From the NCBI GenBank assembly GCA_019418545.1, contig DYBQ01000047.1:1-17043 (forward strand): DNA of 17,043 nucleotides, written 5' to 3'. Position 1 is the first letter of the stretch; each line of letters begins with the position of its first letter. Below, in pieces: positions 8,057 through 15,441 of this stretch. The stretch comes from Clostridiales bacterium (GTDB lineage Bacteria; Bacillota; Clostridia; Oscillospirales; Acutalibacteraceae). A program made the translations under genes and the position numbers. Under the pieces are notes generated by a model. The model ran no database searches, was not told where the DNA came from, and worked only from the letters and a program-made list of their open reading frames with translations.

Positions 8057-8472
8057 AACAGACCTATCGTTATATCGGAGTATTCTTATCGCTGCCTCAG
8101 GTATTGGAAGCAGCATTGGAATATTCCCCAAAGCGCTTATATCGAATCATAGAGCATCCTCATGTTACTTTTGCGTTTCATCCCGAAAGGGTAGAGGAGT
8201 CTCTATTTGGGCTTCCAGTTTCGGTAAAAGTGACAGGGTATGGCAACAACGGGGAGAACGAAGGGCTTCGGGTGGAGCTGTGTGAAGCTGATGAACGGCT
8301 TCGGGCCATGTGGAAAGCTATCGCTTTGCCTCATATAACAGTTTCGGTATCCGAAACAGGGGAATCGGTCAATACCCGATGGCTGTCGTTTTTTCCGGCA
8401 GAGGGGGCAGTTTTGAAAGGCGTTTTTGGGGGATGTACCGAGGAAAAAGTAGTGGTGTTAAAAAAGGAATAA
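8053..8472 (+). CDS. 2H-superfamily phosphoesterase-like protein (LigT/cyclic phosphodiesterase type)
   Basis: A 139-residue protein with two H-x-T-x motifs, HVTF at 37-40 and HITV at 94-97, each after a proline (HPHVTF, LPHITV). This pairing is the signature of 2H phosphoesterases, in which His37, Thr39, His94 and Thr96 would line the active site. Family members open 2',3'-cyclic phosphates, cleave 2',5' linkages at RNA ends, or degrade cyclic oligonucleotides (phage Acb1 does this against CBASS). The spacing of 57 residues between motifs is short, nearer to tRNA-ligase-type 2H domains than to LigT. The GTG start overlaps the previous TGA (GTGA) and is served by GGAGGT at 8042-8047, so translation is coupled to the membrane protein. 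It may reset the STING signal or process RNA ends made by the MBL protein; that is inference. It is the last gene before a strong terminator. Confidence 0.65.
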   Translation: MKQTYRYIGVFLSLPQVLEAALEYSPKRLYRIIEHPHVTFAFHPERVEESLFGLPVSVKVTGYGNNGENEGLRVELCEADERLRAMWKAIALPHITVSVSETGESVNTRWLSFFPAEGAVLKGVFGGCTEEKVVVLKKE

Positions 8473-8511
8473 ATAGTGATATTGGCATCCAAACGAATTG
8501 GATATGCAAAG

Positions 8512-8557
8512 AAAAACCGGAGAGTTTCAGAGGATTTTCTGAAACTCTCCGGTTTTT
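8512..8557. terminator. Bidirectional terminator between convergent genes
   Basis: A 19-base perfect inverted repeat (AAAAACCGGAGAGTTTCAG with its complement) around an 8-base loop, ending in T-runs on both strands. It serves the rightward 2H gene, whose stop is at 8472, and the leftward surface protein, whose stop is at 8566. It marks the right edge of the cassette. Confidence 0.95.
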
Positions 8558-8565
8558 GGGGTTTA

Positions 8566-11500
8566 TTAGTTTTTATATGACGCTTTCCGCTTTTGATTTA
8601 CAAAATTTACAATCAAAAGCAGAAGTCCCGAACATGCCAAAAGTATCCATGCAAAATTGCTGCTTGCATCACCAGTAGCAGGGGAGTCGGGTTTTGCAGT
8701 GTTGGAATCCTGTCCGTTATTGTTAGAACTGCCAGAGCTGTCAGAGTATTCCTGGTTTTCAGTGCTCAGGTTCTGTATAGCAGCTTCCAGCTCTTCCACA
8801 GCCTTGTCCACAATCGCCTGGTCATCTTCACCCAGGGTTTCGTCTTCCAGAACTGCCTTGGCATTCTGGAAGGCTGCCGTAAACACTGCCACACTTTGAG
8901 CAGTATATCCGCTCAAATCCATTTCTTCGGCCTTGTTTACCAAGCTTTCCAAAATCGACTTGTCCGCCTTAAACCGCTGAGCAAGAATTGCATTCAGCAG
9001 CTCTTCTGCGGCTGGCTGTACGTCTTCTTCCATGGCGTCGCCGTCAGCCATCACGTCTTTTGCCTTGGCAAGAGCATCCACCAGCTGCTGCCAGTTATCC
9101 TGTACATACTTGTCAGAATTGGCGGCCATTTCATCTGCCTTCAGAATCAACTGCTCCAGCATGGTCTTGTCGCCCTGGGTGAGTCCCAAGCCCCAAATGC
9201 CATTGAGCAGGTTGTCCCATGCGGTGTTGACTTCTTCCTGAGTGGCGTTCGCATCATCCAGGACGGCCTTGGCTTCTGCCATAGCCTTTTCAAAATAGGC
9301 TTTGGCGCTGTCAGTTACGCCTTCTGTGCTCAGAGTCAGGGCATAGTCATAGGTCTTTTGCAAAAGGGTTTTGTTGACATTGGATATTTCGCCTGCCTCT
9401 ACGGTTACAGTACAGACTGAATATACCGATTCATCAGCAGCAGATACAGCCCAAATTTCTGCGGTACCAGCCTTTACAGCGGTAACAACACCATTTTCAA
9501 CCACAGCAATCTCGGGGTCAGAAGATTTCCACAAGATTTCGGTTTCGTTGGCATTTTCAGGCAGTACGGCAGCGGTCAAAGATAGTGTCTCTCCGTTTTC
9601 AAGGGTTGCCTCTGTTTGAGAAAGAACCACTTTTTCTACCGGAACATACTGGGAAATGCCTGTCAGATGGAAATTGTCAAAATAGGCCGTATGTCCCCAT
9701 CCACCAAAGGAGAAACCACCAACAGGATACAGGTTATCACTGTCAGAAGCAGATGTAATCAGTTCTCCATCCATAAACACATCAATTTGGTTTCCGGTTA
9801 CCTGGATTTGATAAGTGTGCCATTCTGTTCCCCGTGCCTCTGTAAGAGGAACCGTTGATAAAACAACATCCGTATCAGAAGGACTTCGTTTATCGATGAC
9901 GATTTCATTGTTATTCAAGTGAATTCCATAGCCATTGTTGTTATTGATATCAGAACGCACACGAGCCGTAATACTATCGCTGTCATTGGTAACTTTCATG
10001 TCAAAAGTTACGGTAAAATCAGTCAAGTCACGGTCAAATTCCTTTCCATATGCCATAGATTCAATCCCAGTGCCCCCTTGGGTATTTCCACTGGAAAGCT
10101 TCCAGACATATGCACCATGATTTTCATCAGAGGTTTCTGTTAAAGAGGATATTTGACCAGCGGTATAGCGTCCAAAATCTCCAAGATTATCTTTAAACCA
10201 CAGCTCCGGCTGCTGTTCCTCAGTTTCAAAATCGAGATTCAGGATTTCTTCAGGCGACTGGTTAGCAATAGCTGTAATATTCGCATAAGCGATTACACCG
10301 TTATTGTCATCGACTGCATAAACGGCATATTTCTGCCCATTGGAAGTGGGAATAATATTTTCCTTCCCGGCAGAAAGTTGTTTAGAGGCACTTACAATAT
10401 CGCCGATATGGGGAGCAGAGATTTCTGTGCTGACAGCAGCCATGACAAACTTGCTGGCTCCCTGAGGCAGTTCCGGCATGGTAATAGTGGTACGGTTATC
10501 CTTTTCAGCAACAGCTGCTACTGTAATCTCCTCTAATTCGGGAGCATATTCATAGCCGTCTTCAAAAACGGTTTCTTTATAACCGCCCATCGTTTCGACA
10601 ACGCCAAGAATACTGGATTTCAGTCCATCATATCCCTCGGGCGGCTGTGTCATATCAGAAGAAGAGAGATTGTCTTTCCAGATGTTTCTTCCAGCACCTT
10701 TATCAAGCGTACTGGTTTGAGGCGCCCAAACCCGGTTGCCTTCTACTTTGACAAAGCTTGCCCAGTCATCCATATACAAAGGCCAGCACATATGCTTAGC
10801 ATTTTCCTGTTTTTCTGCAATATTAAAGTTAAATTCGTTATTTTTTCCTACGCTCCAGGCATAATAGCAGCCGCCATCATTCATTTCCTGCATATAATCA
10901 ATGGAAATGTTATATTCGGTAATGTTATAGTCACTGTTTTGATAGGGGACTGCATGAATACCATTATCAATATTATTTCCAAATTTATCCGTAATTTCGG
11001 AGCCGAGAGCTTCGATTTCGTCTTTACGGATTCCATACTGGGTATCCAGATTGCCATAAGAGTCAAACCATGCATTGGCATTCCAGGAATTAGGGTTGAT
11101 ACTGCTGGGGTCAGTACCTGTCATCATTACAGCAGTATAGGGGAGACGCTCCATTTTATTAAACTTCACATCATTATAACTGGAGCCAAAGCTGGTAACA
11201 GCAGAAGAATGCATATAGGGAGCCAAACCAGTATCATGAATATAGTTGGCTAAAATCGTATTGCCAGTGTTGATGTTGGCAGTTTTGGTTCCTGGGCCGT
11301 ATCCGGTTAGCTGAACGCCGCCGCAGCCCAGATTTCCCATTTCATTATGGGTAATACGGTTGTATTTGGCATAGTGGTCCAATGCTACTCCATAGGCACC
11401 GGTACACAAAATCGAACAGTCCGAAATAACGCAATTTTCAACGCCCTGCATAAAGATAGCTGCATCTGTGTTTTCCGAATTTCTGACAATAATATCCGGG

Positions 11501-13395
11501 TCCATCTTGTTGTCGCTCCACTGGTCTTCAGGGAGCCGGTCTGTATACATAAATGTTAAATCCCGGAATTCTATATAGGCTACCTGATTAGCCCAGTTCT
11601 GTTCTTCTTCGTCGCCCTGCATACGAATGAGCTCATAGGCTTTGGGGGCAATGGCGTTTTCAAGGTCCTGGCTGTTTTTGGGCCACCAATATACTTTTCC
11701 ATTTTCGGAATCAATGCACCATTCACCGGGTTCATCCAGGAATTTGGGAGCATTCATTAAATTGTATCTTCCGTTATTTTGGAAGATTACGCCATCAGAC
11801 CAATAGTTGCCCCAGTTGGCATTGAAGGATTCCAGCCAAGCGGTATTATCCTCTAGATTTACGTTTTTAAGTACCGACAGATTATTCCACCACTGGGCTG
11901 TCAGCAGGCAAACTTCCACATCGCCGTTATCAGGGATGCCTTCCAATGCATTTTCCGGGAAAATAACCTGTGTTCCTCTTTCATCACGCTGGTCTCCAGG
12001 AGTTTTTTGTCCTCCGGGGAATGTGTTCCACTTACTCCAGTCATTGGTATTAAATTCCCGGGCTATCTGCTGCCGTTTTCCGTTAACATAAATATCATGA
12101 AAACGCCATCCGGACTCTACATCTGTAACATATACATTCCCAATAGATTCTTCGGGAAGCATCTCAGGCGCTTCATCGGCAGTCAGTTTATGGAATCCCT
12201 CCAGCTTTTTTCCGCTATGGACAATCGCTTTTTCTTCGGGATAGGAAGCATATACGATTGGCTTTCCGGCCTCGCCGGAATCCTCAGGAGTAAATTCGAT
12301 GGTATTTTCTACATAGTATTCTCCGCCGCGAAGATAAACGGTAATTCCACCATCAGGAATCGACTCCAGAGAGCGAATGGTGTCCCGTGCCTTTTCAATG
12401 GTTGCAAACGGAGCTTCCAAGCTGCCATCTCCGGTTGCATCATTACCGTCTGGAGAAACATAATAAAATGTATTACAGGGGGTATTTACTGTGACGGGGA
12501 CACTGGCACTGGCACCGTCTCCGGCAGTAGCGGTGATAGTAGCTTCACCAGTAGAATGAGCCGTTATAATACCATATTCGTTAACCGTAGCAACGGACTC
12601 ATTATTAGATTGATAGGAAAAGTTTGATTTTTTATCAGCAATATCCTCATATATTGGAGAAACGGATACGGAATCTCCAATAGAAAGCTGAATTTGTTTA
12701 TCGAGAAGAGAAAAATCGATTGGCTCGGGCAGCTGACTTTCATTGGGTTCTTCCTGAACAATCCGAATATTGTCATAATAAGCAGTATGTCTCCATCCAT
12801 TAAATTCAATGGATACATTCTGGAAATATTTGATTTCCGTTTTAATGATTTCTTCCCCATTCATAGAAATAGAAAGCTCAGTTCCAATAGCATGAATGGC
12901 ATACGAATTCCAGTCATTTCCGCGAGAAACGGCTTCGGTCACAAAAGCCGGTTGGTTATCCATTACTACACTGATTTTATCTTGATAGAGGTTGATTTGA
13001 TAAAAATTCCCATCCTCATTGCGGAGGTTAATCATAGGCTTTTCATCGTCAGTATTTGCGTCAGGTGTTTTCATGTCAAAATACAGAGAAAAATCCGTGT
13101 ATTTTTCTGCTGTACAGTAGCAGTATGCCATTGAAGGCAGGCCATGGTCATTGGTAGCGGTCAAACGCCATACTTTGCCGTGTTCTTCATTTTCGCTGTC
13201 CACAACTTCAGAAATTGCATCAGTACCGTATCCGCTTACGTCATCTTTGACAAAAGCAGATAAATCTTCCGATTCAAAATCATTTTGATACAAAACTTCC
13301 CCAGCATTTTGTGCAGAAACAGCTCCCAACGGCTGTATAATAAGAGCTGATGTTAAGATTCCACAAAAAAGCTTTTTTAAAATTGACTTTTTCAA
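8566..13395 (-). CDS. Giant secreted, wall-anchored beta-helix carbohydrate-active protein
   Basis: About 1609 residues. In order: a signal peptide (KKSILKKLFCGIL..., cleavage likely after AVSA near 28); LamG-like domain 1 (about 36-215); Big_2-like domain 1 (about 228-303); a parallel beta-helix core (about 309-960) opening YYVSPDGNDATGDGS and PFATIEKARDTI, typical of GH120/GH141-type glycosidases; a short FN3-like stretch; LamG-like domain 2 (about 1050-1250); Big_2-like domain 2 (about 1251-1338); three FIVAR-type helical repeats (about 1339-1543); a Ser/Asn linker; SPATG at 1571-1575, a membrane segment and a basic tail. It probably binds and degrades a plant or mucin glycan at the cell surface; the exact glycan and family cannot be fixed by eye. 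Start: GGAGG touches the ATG at 13404 with no spacer, whereas the in-frame TTG at 13395 lies nine bases from it, so TTG is preferred. It is monocistronic, with its own promoter and terminator. Confidence 0.85.
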   Translation of the reverse strand: MKKSILKKLFCGILTSALIIQPLGAVSAQNAGEVLYQNDFESEDLSAFVKDDVSGYGTDAISEVVDSENEEHGKVWRLTATNDHGLPSMAYCYCTAEKYTDFSLYFDMKTPDANTDDEKPMINLRNEDGNFYQINLYQDKISVVMDNQPAFVTEAVSRGNDWNSYAIHAIGTELSISMNGEEIIKTEIKYFQNVSIEFNGWRHTAYYDNIRIVQEEPNESQLPEPIDFSLLDKQIQLSIGDSVSVSPIYEDIADKKSNFSYQSNNESVATVNEYGIITAHSTGEATITATAGDGASASVPVTVNTPCNTFYYVSPDGNDATGDGSLEAPFATIEKARDTIRSLESIPDGGITVYLRGGEYYVENTIEFTPEDSGEAGKPIVYASYPEEKAIVHSGKKLEGFHKLTADEAPEMLPEESIGNVYVTDVESGWRFHDIYVNGKRQQIAREFNTNDWSKWNTFPGGQKTPGDQRDERGTQVIFPENALEGIPDNGDVEVCLLTAQWWNNLSVLKNVNLEDNTAWLESFNANWGNYWSDGVIFQNNGRYNLMNAPKFLDEPGEWCIDSENGKVYWWPKNSQDLENAIAPKAYELIRMQGDEEEQNWANQVAYIEFRDLTFMYTDRLPEDQWSDNKMDPDIIVRNSENTDAAIFMQGVENCVISDCSILCTGAYGVALDHYAKYNRITHNEMGNLGCGGVQLTGYGPGTKTANINTGNTILANYIHDTGLAPYMHSSAVTSFGSSYNDVKFNKMERLPYTAVMMTGTDPSSINPNSWNANAWFDSYGNLDTQYGIRKDEIEALGSEITDKFGNNIDNGIHAVPYQNSDYNITEYNISIDYMQEMNDGGCYYAWSVGKNNEFNFNIAEKQENAKHMCWPLYMDDWASFVKVEGNRVWAPQTSTLDKGAGRNIWKDNLSSSDMTQPPEGYDGLKSSILGVVETMGGYKETVFEDGYEYAPELEEITVAAVAEKDNRTTITMPELPQGASKFVMAAVSTEISAPHIGDIVSASKQLSAGKENIIPTSNGQKYAVYAVDDNNGVIAYANITAIANQSPEEILNLDFETEEQQPELWFKDNLGDFGRYTAGQISSLTETSDENHGAYVWKLSSGNTQGGTGIESMAYGKEFDRDLTDFTVTFDMKVTNDSDSITARVRSDINNNNGYGIHLNNNEIVIDKRSPSDTDVVLSTVPLTEARGTEWHTYQIQVTGNQIDVFMDGELITSASDSDNLYPVGGFSFGGWGHTAYFDNFHLTGISQYVPVEKVVLSQTEATLENGETLSLTAAVLPENANETEILWKSSDPEIAVVENGVVTAVKAGTAEIWAVSAADESVYSVCTVTVEAGEISNVNKTLLQKTYDYALTLSTEGVTDSAKAYFEKAMAEAKAVLDDANATQEEVNTAWDNLLNGIWGLGLTQGDKTMLEQLILKADEMAANSDKYVQDNWQQLVDALAKAKDVMADGDAMEEDVQPAAEELLNAILAQRFKADKSILESLVNKAEEMDLSGYTAQSVAVFTAAFQNAKAVLEDETLGEDDQAIVDKAVEELEAAIQNLSTENQEYSDSSGSSNNNGQDSNTAKPDSPATGDASSNFAWILLACSGLLLLIVNFVNQKRKASYKN

Positions 13396-13476
13396 AATCC
13401 TCATCCTCCTTTTACCCGATTCACGCTTTGTTGGAAATTGTCCCTCCTTTGCTGATATTTGAATCTGGTATAATTC

Positions 13477-13506
13477 ATTATGACAGGGAAGTGTTTGCAT
13501 TCGCAA
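13477..13506 (-). promoter_or_regulatory. Candidate promoter of the surface glycosidase gene
   Basis: Reading leftward, TTGCGA (13506-13501) and CATAAT (13482-13477) are 18 bases apart. The predicted start near 13470 gives a leader of about 75 bases. Match quality is moderate. No catabolite or sugar-regulator operator was recognised nearby. Confidence 0.45.
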
Positions 13507-13685
13507 CTGAAAAAATAACATAAACAGCTATACTTTAAACACTTTGAGTATTATTCTTGATATATATTTACATAATTGGGCTTGATTGCTGATGGTTTTC
13601 CAAATCCAAGAAAACCTTTTAGAGCAAACTCTCTGATTCCATTTCCTGGATAATAGATGATTCTGTAATTAAATAGATATATTAA

Positions 13686-13719
13686 AAAGTCATCTGTGTT
13701 TATAAGCACAGATGACTTT
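13686..13719. terminator. Intrinsic terminator after the spoIIID-like gene
   Basis: AAAGTCATCTGTG (13686-13698) pairs with CACAGATGACTTT (13707-13719) around an 8-base loop. Leftward transcription, from the SpoIIID gene that stops at 13729, meets a run of five U. Rightward transcription would meet C then six U. The rest of 13405-13728 holds only the leader and promoter of the surface protein gene; I see no gene in it. Confidence 0.9.
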
Positions 13720-13728
13720 CTTTTTTAG

Positions 13729-14001
13729 TCAGCGAGACTGATTATTTCCTATATGATTCCCGCAGTATTTTTGCTTGGTGGCCATTCCGCCGCGAATATG
13801 ACGCTGTGCTTTGTTGTATTCCAAAATTCCCCGCACTTCCCGATATAGCTGAGGGTTCACACTACGCAAACGTTCAGATACATCTTTGTGTACCGTGCTC
13901 TTGCTAATTCCGAATTTTTTGGCAGCTTTCCGTACAGTGGTTTTGTTTTCGAGAATATAAGTCCCCAATTCAACGGCTCGTTCTTCCACAATTCCTTTCA
14001 A
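13729..14001 (-). CDS. spoIIID: Sporulation transcription regulator SpoIIID
   Basis: A 90-residue DNA-binding protein closely matching SpoIIID of Bacillus and Clostridia: KGIVEERAVELGTYILE, a helix-turn-helix around 22-42 (TTVRKAAKKFGISKSTVHKD), then SERLRSVNPQLYREVR and the basic HIRGGMATKQKY near the C-terminus. It acts in the mother cell, together with sigma-E, to activate or repress sporulation genes. The family normally begins M-K-x-x-I-E-E-R, which fits a TTG start at 14001 preceded by a GGGGGG tract. An in-frame ATG at 14031 would add ten residues that the family lacks and has no ribosome site. Length agrees with the family (about 85-95). It stands alone here with its own terminator. 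I could not identify a convincing sigma-E promoter upstream. Confidence 0.92.
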   Translation of the reverse strand: MKGIVEERAVELGTYILENKTTVRKAAKKFGISKSTVHKDVSERLRSVNPQLYREVRGILEYNKAQRHIRGGMATKQKYCGNHIGNNQSR

Positions 14002-14180
14002 ACCAATCCCCCCACAACCGTTTTGCTCCATTTATATGTGGGGAAAGCCTGTTGCAGAACCTCGATTTCTCAGCGATTTGTTTTGAGGCATAGTAATGCT
14101 CCCACCATGATTGGCAGTGATTTGTTTCGCCGTTTCTCATAGAGGAAGCATATCAATTTACAGATAGCAAGCACTCTCAG

Positions 14181-14203
14181 CACTTGAACAACCTTCACTT
14201 GAA
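14181..14203. repeat. Direct repeat CACTTGAA x2 upstream of spoIIID
   Basis: CACTTGAA occurs at 14181-14188 and again at 14196-14203, 15 bases apart, in the 219-base gap between the SpoIIID gene and the coiled-coil gene. A spacing near one and a half helical turns does not favour a same-face operator. No other function is evident, and the gap holds no convincing gene. Confidence 0.3.
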
Positions 14204-14250
14204 AATTTTGTCTAACTTTTGGGGATCGATTCGCACTGGCTCTGCTTTCT

Positions 14251-15102
14251 TTATTTTTTATTCAGCTGTTTCAGCACCTTATTTGTACTGTGCCGCTGTA
14301 CTGTACTGACAACCGCAGCGATATTGGCATCCCGCCTTGCTTTTTCTGCAATCTCGTTCTGCTGGTTCAGTAAATCATTTTGCTCGTATGCCAACTGGTT
14401 TTGTTCGTATGCCAGCTGATTAGCCTGTTGCTGTTCCTGCAGACGAGCAGCATCCAGTTTTCGCTGCTCCTGTTTATCAAAGCTTTCGATGGCTTCTCGT
14501 ATTGTGTAATCGGAAGTCGAAATCATGTCATAAACATATTGCAGCGCCGGAATGGTGCGGTATTGTACCGGGATGATTCGGGTTTCCAGATACAGTTTCT
14601 CCAGTTCGCCTTTCACCTTTTCCAAACGGGCCTGATATTCCTGAACCTGCGAGTTGTGCTGTTCTGTCCATGCGGCAAGAGCGCGGCGGTACTCCGGCAA
14701 AACAATAGTTTGATACTGCTCCATTTCCCGGCTGTACTGTTCATCCAGTTCTTTTTGCATCCTGTCGAATTCAGCTTCCGCCTGTAAACATTGCTGTTGA
14801 TAGGCGTCCGATCTGGCGATTCGTTCGATTTCCTCCTGCTTTTTCCGTTTATAGAAAAAGTAATAAATCAATGTTCCCACACCTGATGTGAAAAACAGTA
14901 GCACAATGGCCAACACCCAGTGGAATTTTATAGTTGGCTGAATGGGAGGTACAGTCCGGGTAACGGTTTGTTTTTCAGGTAGCTGCGGTTGTTCACGAAA
15001 TCTTTCATTGTTGATTCGCCGGAGGTCTTTGCTGATAGACTGAACGGTACGCTCCATCTCCAATGCGCTTTTCACAATTTGCACCTGTTTTTCCTGTTCC
15101 AT
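14251..15102 (-). CDS. Single-pass membrane protein with long coiled coil
   Basis: A 283-residue protein of unknown function. A short cytosolic-type N-terminus (about 1-58, ending in a proline-rich segment) leads to one membrane helix at about 61-84 (WVLAIVLLFFTSGVGTLIYYFF) with a basic stop KRKK. About 190 residues of Glu/Gln/Lys-rich helix follow, very likely coiled coil. Near 223-245 there is a tandem Gln/Asn-rich repeat (LAYEQNQ, LAYEQND, LLNQQNE). No enzyme motif is visible; scaffold or envelope organiser roles are guesses. The ATG at 15102 has AAGGAG eight bases upstream and is preferred over the ATG at 15108, which has only two. I find no convincing leftward promoter in the 180 bases upstream, which matters for the invertible segment described at 15284-15417. 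Confidence 0.65.
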   Translation of the reverse strand: MEQEKQVQIVKSALEMERTVQSISKDLRRINNERFREQPQLPEKQTVTRTVPPIQPTIKFHWVLAIVLLFFTSGVGTLIYYFFYKRKKQEEIERIARSDAYQQQCLQAEAEFDRMQKELDEQYSREMEQYQTIVLPEYRRALAAWTEQHNSQVQEYQARLEKVKGELEKLYLETRIIPVQYRTIPALQYVYDMISTSDYTIREAIESFDKQEQRKLDAARLQEQQQANQLAYEQNQLAYEQNDLLNQQNEIAEKARRDANIAAVVSTVQRHSTNKVLKQLNKK

Positions 15103-15192
15103 GTTCATCTCTCCTTGTTGTCGCTGAGTGAAATTTTTTACAGAATCATTCTACCTGATTTTATGGATTAAATTAGACCCATGGAGAGACAC

Positions 15193-15267
15193 ATGAAAAA
15201 ACATCGTTTATTACTGCCAATTCGTGCCAATATTTTTTTTCATGCTTTTTTCTCCATTTTTGTGTAA
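15193..15267 (+). CDS. Possible 24-residue hydrophobic peptide
   Basis: A tiny ORF starts MKKHRLLLPIRANIFF and continues with further Phe-rich hydrophobic residues to a TAA. GGAG at 15183-15186 is six bases before the ATG, a good ribosome site. The composition (basic start, hydrophobic rest) recalls type I toxin peptides, but no promoter of quality is visible and the A/T-rich sequence could give this by chance. It lies in the gap between the coiled-coil gene and the left recombination-like repeat. Confidence 0.25.
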   Translation: MKKHRLLLPIRANIFFHAFFSIFV

Positions 15268-15279
15268 GGTTTTTAAAAA

Positions 15280-15295
15280 GTGTACATTTTTGCAA
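15280..15295 (+). repeat. Left inverted repeat of the candidate invertible segment
   Basis: GTGTACATTTTTGCAA is the exact reverse complement of 15406-15421. Its inferred core dinucleotide is GT (15282-15283), flanked by AAAGT on the left and ACATT on the right; the left half is a weaker match to the full site at 15405-15432. Confidence 0.8.
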
Positions 15296-15417
15296 CTAAT
15301 ACAAAATATCGATTTGTTAATTGTTATTATGACGAAATTCGTTAATATAGCTGGACTTTTTCATTTTATGGCATTATAATAAACGCAATAGAAAAAGCGG
15401 AGCATTTGCAAAAATGT
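15284..15417. other. Candidate invertible DNA segment carrying a promoter
   Basis: This 134-base A/T-rich segment lies between two inversely oriented copies of a 16-base sequence. Each copy is centred on the same asymmetric dinucleotide (GT on the left, AC on the right as read on the + strand), and a small serine recombinase gene starts its 3' end 10 bases to the right of the right-hand site. Inside are a consensus promoter pointing right (15352-15380) and a small palindrome ACGAA-A-TTCGT (15332-15342). Inversion would place the promoter pointing left, toward the coiled-coil membrane gene, with a leader of about 210 bases. The repeats and the promoter are seen directly; inversion is inferred. 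Confidence 0.5.
15352..15380 (+). promoter_or_regulatory. Promoter inside the candidate invertible segment
   Basis: TGGACT (15352-15357) and a perfect TATAAT (15375-15380) are 17 bases apart. In the orientation shown it would transcribe rightward into the 3' end of the recombinase gene, antisense to it, and serves no visible rightward gene. Confidence 0.5.
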
Positions 15418-15432
15418 ACACATTCCTGCAAA
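15405..15432 (+). repeat. 28-base dyad resembling a serine recombinase crossover site
   Basis: The arms TTTGCAAAAATGT and ACATTCCTGCAAA are complementary at 11 of 13 positions around the central dinucleotide AC (15418-15419). A 26-28-base imperfect dyad with a two-base centre is how hix and res subsite I sequences are built. TGCAAAAA recurs with a 20-base period at 15407 and 15427. The site sits 10 bases past the recombinase stop codon. Confidence 0.6.
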
Positions 15433-15441
15433 AACGTCCGC

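Noticed and set aside
375..8472. Search for a CD-NTase, Cap2/Cap3 or CRISPR-associated partner in the cassette
   Set aside because: No GS...DxD nucleotidyltransferase pattern, E1/E2/JAB motif or CRISPR repeat array was seen.
8593..9420. 275-residue rightward ORF opposite the surface-protein C-terminus, and similar ones at 10717-11253 and 12007-12627
   Set aside because: All lie antisense to a continuous, domain-rich frame and have no recognisable motifs of their own.
13449..13474. Rightward TATAAT with TTGCTG upstream
   Set aside because: Spacing is only 14 bases and there is no rightward gene to serve.
14205..14226. Sequence like an IS3-family terminal repeat (GTCTAACTTTTGGGG)
   Set aside because: No transposase frame or second end is nearby; a 15-base resemblance in an A/T-rich gap is not enough.
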